From NCBI GenBank assembly GCA_030374765.1, contig JARGXX010000075.1:1426001-1490000 (forward strand): 64,000 nt of DNA, given 5' to 3'. Under the pieces are notes generated by a model that did no database searches, was not told where the DNA came from, and saw only the letters and a list, made by a program, of their open reading frames with translations. The position numbers and the translations under genes are program-made. Of the stretch, positions 23,093 to 32,958 are shown one piece after another. This DNA comes from Agarophyton chilense (lineage: Eukaryota; Rhodophyta; Florideophyceae; Gracilariales; Gracilariaceae). The first letter of the stretch is position 1. The number at the start of each line of letters is the position of its first letter.

Positions 23093-24268
23093 TGTAACGC
23101 AATGCCCTACTCGGGAGACCAGCTGCGGGCGGCGAGAGCTACACACAGGCAGAGCCTGGAAAGCCGGGGTCGGGTATCTGGCCCTAGAGTCCGCAACGAC
23201 TCAAGAGAGACGTCGTCTCACAGGCGAGGAGTGTCTACTAGGCACAGACTCCTATCGTTTTACAAGAGCTCTTGGCGTCCGGAAGACGTGCTCGGAGTGG
23301 TGTCGATCCGACACGAACCGAAGTGATCGGCCTGGATATACGCCGCGTATGACGAGTAGCCGGGGCGAGCCCCGGGATTGTACCAGAGCCCGGACGAGCG
23401 CCACGACCCTAACGTCGGCAACGGCGCACCAACCACTTCAACCGACGGGTGGCGATAGCAAAGCAGGGCAAGCCCTGAGATTGTACCAGCGCTCAGACGA
23501 GAGCGTCTGCTTGGCTATGCCGACTGGCGCCACAAAGTGGTAATCACTCACACCCAACGGGTGACGATAGCAAAGCAGGGCAAGCCCTGGGATTGAACCA
23601 GCGCCCAGACGAATGCGCCTGCCTGGCTTTACCAGCTGCACCTGGAAGTGATACTCACTTATCCGAGGCTCCCGATCCACACCTCGGTATCCAACGGATA
23701 CGGGTCTACAATCTGCTCGGGCAGTAGAACTGCCAGCGGTCCAATAGACCGGGCGAAAGTGCAATGCGCCACGCGGGGACCGATGGCCGTGAGGGCAAGG
23801 ACTGGACGGGGATTACTCGATAGGCTAAAACGCGAGAGGTACCTCTGCAGCAGTTGATCAGACTGCTGCCTGTCTTGTCGGCGTCGACTTGGAACGAAGG
23901 TCTGATAACCCTATAGTCTCAAGACACGAACTAGTAGTTCGGAGGGCCCCCTCTTCAGGACTTTACTTCGGTATAGCCCCCGGCGACCCGGCGCTCAAGT
24001 ACCGCCGGCCACTTAGCAGTTAGCCATTACTATAGATTACAACTAATAAATACAATTAAAAATTACAAGGCAGCAGTGCAGAGCACTGTATGGTGCCAAC
24101 CACACGAACTAGCTGCCGGCCATTGCCACACGTATGACACCTAGCGCCATGCACGGTATTTCATCCTGGCAGTATGCCAGCTATTACGGCGTCGTCACTG
24201 CTCAGTGTAAGGAGGTCGGAGGAGGATGGCTACTTGTCCTAAATAAGGGCCCGGCGCGTTGCGTCACA
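23093..24268 (-). repeat. Gypsy-1 3' LTR (1176 bp)
   Basis: Plus-strand ends are TGTAACGCAA and TTGCGTCACA, near-perfect inverted ends. It is colinear with 43480-44655 without net length change. It contains two tandem units of about 105 bp (from about 23445 and 23550) and a weaker third unit upstream. Confidence 0.95.
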
Positions 24269-24283
24269 TCACCCCCTTCTCAG
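24269..24283 (-). promoter_or_regulatory. Gypsy-1 polypurine tract
   Basis: The minus strand reads GAGAAGGGGGTGA immediately before the 3' LTR. This fixes the orientation of the element. Confidence 0.75.
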
Positions 24284-24372
24284 CTTGTAGCGTCCCCGCT
24301 ACAGCCAAGAGTGATCCCGATCACAAGACAGCACAGCATCGCTGATATTGCTTCAACTGTGACACGCACAGT

Positions 24373-26193
24373 ATGATAGGAACGGATCCCTGCAAGCACC
24401 GCCGCGATGGCCACCGTGAACCGCTCTTCGAGCGATCGCTTCAACGGGTTCGCTGGGCCTCAGAGACAACCTTGTCTCGTCCTGAAGTCCCAATAGGACT
24501 CACAAAAGTAGCCACATGGCTACAAGATGTCGCAGAAATTGAAGAGTGCTTCCGCTCGTACACCTTCAGAGAGATGGCTAGCCATCCTTCATCGGACCTG
24601 ACCGTGTGGGGTCGCCGTCACTTTTTGCGGCTGCTAATCGAACGACGAGCGCGTCTTGCCGCGTTCCGCCGCTTGATTTCCGATGACTTCATCGGCCGGG
24701 TAGACATCGAGTTCTACCGACGTCCGGCGGATGAACCGTACGTAGCGAGCACGCTACGCGAAAGCTTCCTGAACAGGGTTGAAAGTTGGGCGGACGTCCG
24801 CCCTATGGTTCACAAGCTTTGCTTGCCTTTCCCGTACCTCTGCGAAGATGATGAGGGGATTCCCTGGCTGACCACCTTCGAGGAAGTCCACAACGGCATG
24901 GGTGCCGAGGAGATTGAGCGCATCCTACGGAATCCGAAAATACTCCGTGTGCTGCCTCCGACGGTCATCCGTGACAACGGAGCCAATTGGGTCCTCGACC
25001 CCTGTAGGCGCGATGCGTCAGGCGACTTTGTCGCAAGGGTACTACCTCCGATGGACGCTTGGCGTGACCAAATCATGACGTACACGCCACATTCTTGGCG
25101 ACAATTCGAGCGCATGCGCCGACATAAGTACCAGGTTCTGGTAGCTTACCACCAAGTCGAGGTCGACTGCTTCCAGAAAGATGTGATCCGCGACATATCA
25201 TGGCCTTTGCAATCGTGGTGGGAGGAAGTTGAAGTCCCCTACGGGTTCTTCAACGAAATTCTGCCGGTAGTCGTCTACCGTGGCTCATACTTCACCAGGT
25301 ATCCTGGATACCAAACAGTGCTCCGCACTGAATGGGCCTGCTCGGTGGCACGCCATCTCATCTATGAGGCCCGCGCGGGACGCTTATGGTGGATCCCTCC
25401 ACCTGTACGCAAGGACATAAGAGATCTTAATCTCACTGGCGTTGAGCCCGATCTGGCTGATGACGAGCGACGTAACGCCGAAGCGGAGAGTCTGGAGACT
25501 CTACTCGAATTTATCGACAAGACCTGGTGGTCATCTCTTCCAAAAGACGGGGTGTTTCCTGAATTCCCTGCGACGCCACTCGTTTGAATGTGTGGCACAA
25601 TGCGCCCTGCCCACATCGATGGAGCAACTCCGGTGCATCGCGGCTGTGATTGGGTTGTCTTCAACCCAATCCTTTGGACTCTGAACATTCCAGAACAATA
25701 CCTAGTCAGCCATGACCAAGGAGGCAACCTCGTTGTGGAGAATCCCCGGGCGGACTTCATCGCTCCTCTCTCTGTAGGCCGGAGATCTACCTCGTCGAAC
25801 TCGACGAACTCGGTACGCCTTGCAGAATGGCAACGCCAACAACTAGCGAAGCTAGCCTCCGAACCGAAGGATGTCGACATGGTCGACCAACCGTTGGCCA
25901 AACGGTCAAAACTTGGATTGGTGCCCGCACCGCCAAGTGAGCTTGCAAAAGAGAACTCCGCTGCAGCTCTACTGGATGCCCTCAAGGCCTACGGGGTGAC
26001 GAGCCTTGCTCAACTCCAGGCCAGGATGGCCAACAACCCTTCGTCAATGCCGGGACCTGCTGCAGTAGCCGCACCAACCACTTCGACTACGGGGGCTATC
26101 CCTGATATCAGCAGCACTGCCGTGCCTGCAGGGCCGTCGACGGCCCCTGGGGACGAACTCCTACATAGTGAGGAGGAATTATCTCAAATGTAG
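24373..26193 (+). pseudogene. Antisense ORF of Gypsy-1, unknown function (broken by one TGA)
   Basis: An ATG at 24373 opens 404 codons ending with TGA at 25585-25587, and the same frame continues for another 201 codons to a TAG. This makes one original protein of about 606 residues, with TGA most simply derived from CGA. It lies between pol and the 3' LTR on the opposite strand to gag-pol. The first 480 residues look globular and Trp/Arg-rich (WGRRHFLRLLIERRARLAAF, then WPLQSWWEEVEVPYGFF), without membrane segments. The C-terminal 100 are Ala/Pro/Ser-rich with a basic KRSK cluster that could be a nuclear signal. I recognise no family. Long extra ORFs, some antisense, are known at this position in several plant Gypsy lineages. 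Confidence 0.7.
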
Positions 26194-26291
26194 CTGTCCA
26201 AACCTTCTTTTCATAAAACAAATGCGTTCCCTTGAACACCTGCTTGCCTCATTTGCTCTACCATTCCAGTAGGTTAGCTATCTAGCGAATG

Positions 26292-26353
26292 TGTTGGGAT
26301 TGGGACGGGCTCTGCTCCGGCCGCAATAGCGGGGAGCCCGCACAGGTCCAACA
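26292..26353. terminator. Imperfect inverted repeat between convergent reading frames
   Basis: Arms TGTTGG...CGGGCTC and GAGCCCG...CCAACA flank a GC-rich centre. It lies between the 3' ends of the antisense ORF (26193) and gag-pol (26369). A role in ending or processing both transcripts is possible but only inferred. Confidence 0.35.
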
Positions 26354-26368
26354 GTTTCAGTGTTGTGT

Positions 26369-26863
26369 TTACACTTGCGAGTTTGCCTCAGCGGGTTCCA
26401 CTAGGTCATGAGTGGAGCCATGGTTAGCTCGCAGAAGTATCTCACCCCGGTCGGGGAGGCTGATCTTCCGTCGTCGGCAGTAGCGAACCACGAGGTTCCA
26501 CGGCAGGCTATCAGCTCTGTGGAAGGTGTCTTCCTCTGCTGTATATCCGAGCCACCGAACTTTGTACTCGCGTTCCTCCGCCGCTCCCTGGGTATGACCC
26601 ACTATCTTGTCTATGACGCTTTCGTCATCTCCCGTCGCCGCGGGCGGCTTAGACGCCCCAATGACCACGTGGTCCAAGTTATGACGCTCCTCGAGTCCTT
26701 CGTTCTCAATAAGAACCGTGTGGTTTTCCTCGTCACCACTGATGACCTTGTGAGGTCCAACGACCTTTCGTCTCAATTTACGGGAGATCTTCTCACCTGG
26801 AACCTCTGGCTCCCTAGGGTTTAAGTGTCTCCGCAGGTACACATACGTACCGGGTTCCGGCAT
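26369..26863 (-). pseudogene. Gypsy-1 integrase C-terminus with chromodomain
   Basis: In frame with the upstream RT-integrase ORF after a TAA at 26921-26923 (CAA is the simple ancestor). The first part (GTYVYLRRHLN, then KVVGPHKVIS) is the GPY/F-like module of Gypsy integrases. It is followed at about residue 80 by a chromodomain (SVIDKIVGHTQ, then YKVRWLGYTAEEDTFHRAD), where the aromatic residues Y/W and the E-D-TF motif are seen. Chromodomains direct integration to heterochromatin. It stops at a TAA, leaving 2.1 kb to the 3' LTR filled mainly by the antisense ORF. Confidence 0.85.
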
Positions 26864-26920
26864 TCGCTTCTCAACGACGCGAGCATCGTATCGCTGCTTG
26901 TAGCGTTGCTGCGCTGTAGT

Positions 26921-29230
26921 TTAGGCACCGGTCGCGCGCGACAGCAGTTGACGCAGCTGTGTCAAAAACTGCATCTTAATCTCTCGAGGAGCCTTCCCTT
27001 TTAGGGTTCCGAGTCTCTGTAGAGCCAGCGGCTCCGGGGCGTTAGCGAGTACCAACTCGAACGGGGAATGGCCGGTGCTAGAATGGACTTGTGTATTGTA
27101 CCCAAAGGTCAGCGCATCGCTGTAAAGGTCCCAGTTGTGCTGATGCTCAGCAACATAATGCCTCAAGGCAGACAACATGGTTCGGTTGAACCTCTCGACT
27201 TGACCGTTGGTCTGCTGATGGTACGTGGACGTGAAGAGGTTCTTGATGCCAAGGATTTGGCAAGCGCTCTGAAAGAACTTCGAGGCGAAGTTAGATCCAT
27301 TGTCCGACAGGACAGTGACGGGTGGTCCGTAGACAAACACCCAATGGGTGCAGAACGCCCTTGCAATTGCGAACGCATCGGTGTTCCACAAAGGGATGGT
27401 CTTCGTCAACTTTGTGAAGCCCTCACAGATCACCAGCAGGTAACGATTACCTCTACTCGTAGTCTGAAGTGGCCCCAGGATGTCGATCGCGACACTTTCC
27501 AGCGGTGCGGTCGCCGGGAACAGCTTCAATCGGGAGCTTTTTCTCACAAGAGAAATCCTCTCCTTCACACACGAGTCACACTCGTTGACCAAACGGTACA
27601 CATTGGCAGCCATTCTTGGCCAGTAATAGCGTCGACGCATCGTGGTGTACATCCTTCGTCCTCCCGGGTGTCCTGCGACACGGGGGTAATGATGCATATG
27701 CATCACGCGCTCCTTTAGCGATTTTGGTGTAAGCAACTGCTCGCTTTGATCTATTCTAGCTTTGCGGTATAATAGTCCATCATGGTCCGTGTACACACGG
27801 CATTTGGGGTCATGGAGAGATCGTTCTCTCATGTCCTCACAGAACGAGTCTGTGGCTCGCTCGGCGAGCAATTCTTCTAGCAAAACCGCCGTCAGCTCAT
27901 GTTCTTCAACGTCGAGGGCGGCATCCCAAGGATGCGAGGCATTGCAGAACGTGATGCTCGGGCCTGTAGCCTCCGGCTCACACACAAAACAGGGTATATC
28001 CTCTGAAGGTCTCATAGCGGTCTCACCATCTGTGGGCATGCGCGACAACGCATCGGCCGCTTGGTTTTCCGAGCCCTTCTTGTAAATGACTTCGTAATCA
28101 TACTCTGCGAGGCGTAACCTCCATCTAGTTAGGCGGCTATTCGCGTCGGAGTCCGACAATCCGAGAAGCCATCTCAAGGACTGGTGGTCGCTGATCACTG
28201 AGAAGTGCGTGCGCTCTAAGTAAGGCCGTAATATGGTCAGCGCCCACACAACTGCGAGACATTCTCGCTCCGTAGTGGAGTATCTCCTCTCAGTGGCGGA
28301 CAAGGTCCGGCTCCAATACCCAACTGGATGACGGATTTCGTTATGAACTTGCGTCAAGACGCAACCAATCTGGCCAGCACTGGCATCGGTCTCCACCGTA
28401 AACGGGCGGTCTGCCCTTGGTAGCTTTAACACTGGCGCGTGCGTCAGTGCTTGCTTAAGCATTTCGAACGCTTCTAACTGCTCAGCTGTGAGCTGCGGCA
28501 ATCGAGGTGAAACCTCTTTCTTCGTAAGCTCCGTCAGCGGTGCAGCAACTTTCGCGAAATCTCGCACAAAACTTCGGTAGAGGTTGCACATTCCGAGAAA
28601 GGATCGAACTTCAGTCTGCGTCGCAGGTGGTCGCGCCTTCTGGAGAGCCTCAAGGTTCTTCGTGGCAACTTCCAACAGGCCCGGTTTGATTACGTGGCCA
28701 AGGTAATCTACTGACCTCCGAAAGAAGTGACACTTCTTCAACTTTAGGGTTAACCCTGCGTTTCGGAGAACAGTGAGTATCTCGTCCACATGTCGTATGT
28801 GTTCGTCCGCATTTTTGGAGAAGATGATGAAATCATCAATATACACCAGGCAACATTGCCATTTGAATCCTGCTAGCAGGATATCCACGATTCTCTCGAA
28901 CGTTGCTGGGGTGTTGCAAAGCCCAAAGGGCATACGAGTGAACCTACAAGTCCCTGCGTGACACGTGAACGTGGTTTTGTCCTGATCTTCAGGCGCGACG
29001 GACAGGTGCCAATACCCGCTATTGCAATCTAGCGTGGTAAAGAACTGGGCCTCGCCCAAGCTGTCAAGACACTCGTCTTTGCGGGGTAGGGGATAGGTAT
29101 CCTTCACGGTAAGGGCGTTGAGGCGCCTATAATCTACGCAGAAGCGTAGGCTTCCGTCGGGTTTCGGAACAAAGACAACTGGGCTTGCCCACTTTGACCT
29201 GGCCGGTTCGATGACACCTGCATCAAGCAT
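26921..29230 (-). pseudogene. Gypsy-1 reverse transcriptase, RNase H and integrase
   Basis: This 769-codon open stretch is the best-preserved protein in the window. RT: FCVDYRRLNALTVKD near residue 30, LDCNSGYWHLSV, MPFGLCNTPATFE and the catalytic LVYIDDFIIF near residue 130. RNase H: FTVETDASAGQIGCVL near 275, TERECLAVVWAL and VISDHQSLRWL. Integrase: a HHCC finger (HHYPRVAGHPG...CDSCVKER) near 500, then AIDILGPL, LSDNGSNFASKF and HQQTNGQVERFNRT giving D, D and E. All catalytic residues I can place are intact. It is joined upstream to the protease across a TGA at 29276 and ends at a TAA at 26921, so it is one original pol. Confidence 0.93.
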
Positions 29231-29275
29231 ACGCTTAACTTCGGCGAACTCGTGTTCTCTAATCTTCGGTCCAGC

Positions 29276-30415
29276 TCAATAAGGCTGCGAGTGAACAGGG
29301 GTTGCCCCTGACATCAACTTGATCCGATGAGGAGGTCCTCGAATCTCTCCAAGCTTACCGCTCCACATGTCTTCATGCTTACCAAGCATCTCTTTCACGG
29401 CACGCTGCATCTTTGGCGAGATCTCCGAGAGATCTATCGAGTCCAAGAGGCTCGTTAGAGGCTCGGTCGTCCGCGACTCTCTAGTGTCACATGCCGGGTG
29501 TGGCCTGAGGTTTCCGGGTTCCGGTTCCTCGGGTTGTCGATCGTGCAGGATTGCGTAGATGTCTGACGGGCGCTGCGGAACAGCACGACCAAGGACTTGT
29601 TCTTTACAAAGCGTCACTTCGTGACGAGCGAAGTTGGCGACAATAACTCTGAACGGTCTGTTGCTGCGAACGTTCGCGACGCCATTCGCCAGACGAACGC
29701 GATATTTGTGGAAGAGCTTCTCTTCTGGCTGGAGGAAGAAACTTCCTCCATCGGCGCACCTCGCCAAGACGATGGTTTCAGAGCTAGGAGAAAGGGCTAT
29801 CTTCCGTGCGATGTGAATACGTCTGCAATGGTAGAAGGGGTCCTTCTTTAGCTTCTTTCCCTCACCCTTCGGTGGCGTGCGACGCCAATCAGATGCCGGT
29901 CGTCGGTATATCGGAACAGATGAGTAGTTACTCATATATACGGTCCCCCTCTTAGGGTGGATAGCGTCAACATGCTTATCGATGAAATCACATCCTAGGA
30001 TCACGTCTGTACTCAGACGTTCAGCGACCAGGAATGGCACGCGTGCCAGATAATCCGCGATGCGGACGGTTAGCACGGTGGTGCCACGAATTTTGAAGGC
30101 ATGCCCTCCTGCGTCGTTAAGTCCGAGGGACTTCTGAGCGGGTGCCAATGGGGTTATCCTCAACCCCGGAACTGCATCCTGGTGGATGAGGTTGGGAGCG
30201 GCCCCTGTATCCAATACGGATAAAACCTCCATGGCATCTTCTTTGGTAAAGCCCACACGAGCTACAACTTTGTAGTTGAAGCGTCCTATTTTGAGGACGG
30301 GGTCCTGTTGCGGCGTAACAACTTCCGCACACTTGTCTAATAGACACTTGGTAAAGATTTCGTCACCTTCGTCTCTGATATCCGGAGTCTTAGAAGAGGA
30401 GACTTGAGCATCTAA
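29276..30415 (-). pseudogene. Gypsy-1 protease and RT linker
   Basis: The aspartic protease motif is VLSVLDTGAAPNLI with a later flap-distal IRGTTVLTVRIADY and ADVILGCDFID-like segment. The pol frame begins by overlapping the gag end and runs without a Met through LDAQVSSSKTPD and into the ORF whose first Met is at 30256, so a frameshift start is expected. It ends at TGA 29276-29278, in the context PY-stop-AGPK, where related Gypsy elements usually have Arg (CGA). The next frame continues REHEFAEVKRMLDAGVIEPA. Confidence 0.85.
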
Positions 30416-31871
30416 GTCCGGGGGACGTTTCTCTGAGCTTGGGGCTCAGCGTTGTCCTTGCGAAGGACCTGGGGTTGCGCGTACACCGCGCTAGGTCGTA
30501 GGGCCTGGTATCCTCTTCGTGGAGGCGTGAGTCCTGCCACGTAGTAGACCATCGCCGGCATCCTTGCCGCTATCACTGGAGAGGCCTCCAATATACGCTG
30601 TCGAGCCTGCGCTCGCATGGCCGGAGTGATCCACTCGCAATCATCGACCACGTGGTCGAGATTGGCGCACAAGTAACAAGCTCCGTAAGCTTCGCGTCGC
30701 GGCGCATGCTGGCTCCGCTGGAGCCTTCGATCAACCCATCCAACGCGCTTGGGCTGCGCCCACTCCTCCATACGGGGGTTATAGTTTGACACTACCGGAA
30801 GCGCGGGGTCACTCTGTCCCAACGGGTCATATTGCGGAAGGGTTTCCGCCTCTGTTGTGCTACAACTGTAGCTTGGGTCCGTAGGCGGACCCTCTACATC
30901 GGTGCCGATATGCAGAATGGCGTCATCGCCAAGATTACGGCCTGTCAGGGCCGTATCGGTGGAAAGGGTCGTACCCTGCAGTGACATCACCGGTGCCTTA
31001 GCCTGATACGGCTTAACATTCAACTGATGCCTGAGCGGTCGCGTCAGCTTTGACGTATGTCCATGAGACATAGCCAGTTCAACCACAGCGTCCAAGATCG
31101 TAAATCGATCGCAGTGGAGCTGGCGGTCTCGTGTCACACACGAAGCGACGCTGGGCAAGAGCCCTTCGATAAAGGAAGCAATTTGCTCTTTTTGTGAATA
31201 AACCCCACCAAGTCTCGAGAACTTCAGGCGGACACGCTGTCCGAAAGACTGCTCAGTCTCACCAGCCCTCTGGCGTAGTAATCGGAGATCACGTACTAGA
31301 TCCTGGATATACTCATCCTTCGCGTAGCTGCGTAGAAACCATTGGATAGCCTCTGGCCATGACTTGATTCCCGTGGAGGAATCGTCAATCGCGTCCACGT
31401 ACAAAGCACTGTCGTACGCTATACGGGCATTGCCCGTCAGGAAGTACGGTAGTACTAACTGCCATACCTTCGGAGACTCCGTTGTTATTGGCCTCGCGTT
31501 TGAACGCGTCTAAAAAGGTCAGGACTGACATAGGATCTGCTCCGTCGAACCGACGGTTCGCCATGGTGGTATTGAACCGCTTGACCATAAAAGCGACACG
31601 TCGCTTAACTTTCGAGCTCTCGCTTGTTGCTCGATTATCTAACCGATATGTCTTGTACGACAAGACTTTCTTGAAGCGGCTATTAGCAGGGTTAATCTCT
31701 GCAAGATTGTGCTTCCGCAAGTCCGCACCGGACTCTGAGCTCGAGGATGATGTATCATCCGTGGACGAAGATTCCGAACCGGATTTGCGCTTCACCTTAG
31801 ATCGTTTGCGCTGCTGCTTGGCTTTGGAAGCCCTGGGCTTGTGTGAGGGAACCTCACCTTCTGATGGAGAA
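30412..31871 (-). pseudogene. Gypsy-1 Gag, C-terminal part
   Basis: The 3' part of gag is divided between two overlapping ORFs (31385-31795 and its upstream extension, then 30412-31404) by a single-base frameshift near 31465. The joint falls between NNNGVSEG and VWQLVLPYFLTG. The core shows a retrotransposon Gag capsid pattern (VWQLVLPYFLTGNARIAYDS, then WPEAIQWFLRSYAKDEYI). Near the end one Cys/His group (CYLCANLDHVVDDCEW) resembles a CCHC knuckle. The upstream end at 31871 is the insertion point of the DNA transposon; the N-terminal part is at 42519-43375. Confidence 0.82.
30415..30425 (-). promoter_or_regulatory. Candidate -1 ribosomal frameshift site between gag and pol
   Basis: Sense sequence GTCCCCCGGACTTAG ends gag (Val-Pro-Arg-Thr-stop). 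The pol frame is reached by a -1 shift, which a run of five C just before the gag stop could allow. The overlap is only a few codons at this point. No downstream pseudoknot was assessed. Confidence 0.45.
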
Positions 31872-31875
31872 GTAC
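31872..31875. repeat. Target-site duplication GTAC, left
   Basis: GTAC occurs here and at 42519-42522. It can be read as 5 bp (GTACC) depending on where the inverted repeat is started. Confidence 0.75.
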
Positions 31876-31930
31876 CCCAGTGCGCAGCATGATGGGAAAA
31901 AATATGGCCGTAATATGGCCGTACTTAGAC
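31876..31930. repeat. Left terminal inverted repeat with subterminal ATATGGCCG motifs
   Basis: CCCAGTGCGCAGCATGATGG then AAAAAATATGGCCG. The reverse complement of the right end reads CCCAGTGAACAGTGATTTGG then GACAGAATATGGCCG. The motif AATATGGCCG recurs directly after, and twice more before 32060. Confidence 0.85.
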
Positions 31931-32958
31931 TTTAATTTTATTTAAAATTTCCGGCTAAAAACAGGCCAAAAAATGCCCTGAAATATGCCTTTTAACGTAT
32001 GCCAAAATATGGCCGACTATTATAGAACGAACACTGCACCAACTATGGCCGAGAATTAGAACACGTCAGCGTACCTCAAGAGTCCGAGATCATACGCAAA
32101 AAGGGCGTAATAGGACTAAATTGAGCCGAAACACGGCTGGAAAATTGGGCGAACCAAGTCCATTCTCAGTTCCGATCTGGTTCGAAATAATAACCCTTCT
32201 CCACAATCAAGACAAATGATTATTGGATATGGACGCTTGTTTCTTTCAGTTTCGGACAGATAGAACACCGAATTGTGACCTTATCAGGTCCATTAACTCT
32301 CCAATACAACACATATTTCACACCATTTAGGTTCTAGTTCTGGACATAGTTTACTCGTAAAATCCACCGAGAGGGGCTTTCTGCAGTCCCACTTCTTATG
32401 AAGATGATAGTCTCCAAGCTCTTCCATACAAAGATGGAATTTCCCTCACTTAGACTTACTTAGACGAAAAAACTACTTTGTATGATCAAAACTGTATCGC
32501 ATCTAGAACTCACACTTGATGCAAGTCAAGCAATGAACAACTACAACCATTTCGTACACCAAGAACCGCCTCATCCAGATTTCAAATCGTACTGTTCGCC
32601 CAATCTATGGTGATACATACGAACTTCATGGTAACACAAAGCTAATCGGGAGTCCTGACACATTGAAATCAAAAGAACGATAGTTGGTTAGTCTGGTGAG
32701 GCATATGAGGTTTTAATCATGGTTGCAAACGGGAGGAACTCACTGTACGTACTCCGTGGTTGGCGATAGCACCATAAACGTTATGTTGAATATGCTTCGC
32801 AATAGAGTAATTTTGAACATGATATCGTTTGCGAAAGGTTAGGGACCTGGAGCAGTTAGAGGTGTTAGCCAGCAGAGCCGGCATAAATCAATGAAGGCGA
32901 GTGTACTTACAATAGGAAACATGTCATTAGCAACACGACAGGACTATCACAAAGTCTC
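31931..32958. other. Left subterminal non-coding region of the DNA transposon
   Basis: No ORF of note is present. It contains extra copies of ATGGCCG (near 32008 and 32045), which are likely transposase binding sites by analogy with CACTA-type elements. The rest is AT-rich, without recognised features. Confidence 0.6.

Noticed and set aside
23093-24268. Several ORFs of 60-185 codons in the left LTR, with near-identical partners in the right LTR
   Set aside because: Their conservation only reflects that the two LTRs are copies. They overlap on both strands, run across repeats and the LTR edge, and show no domain.
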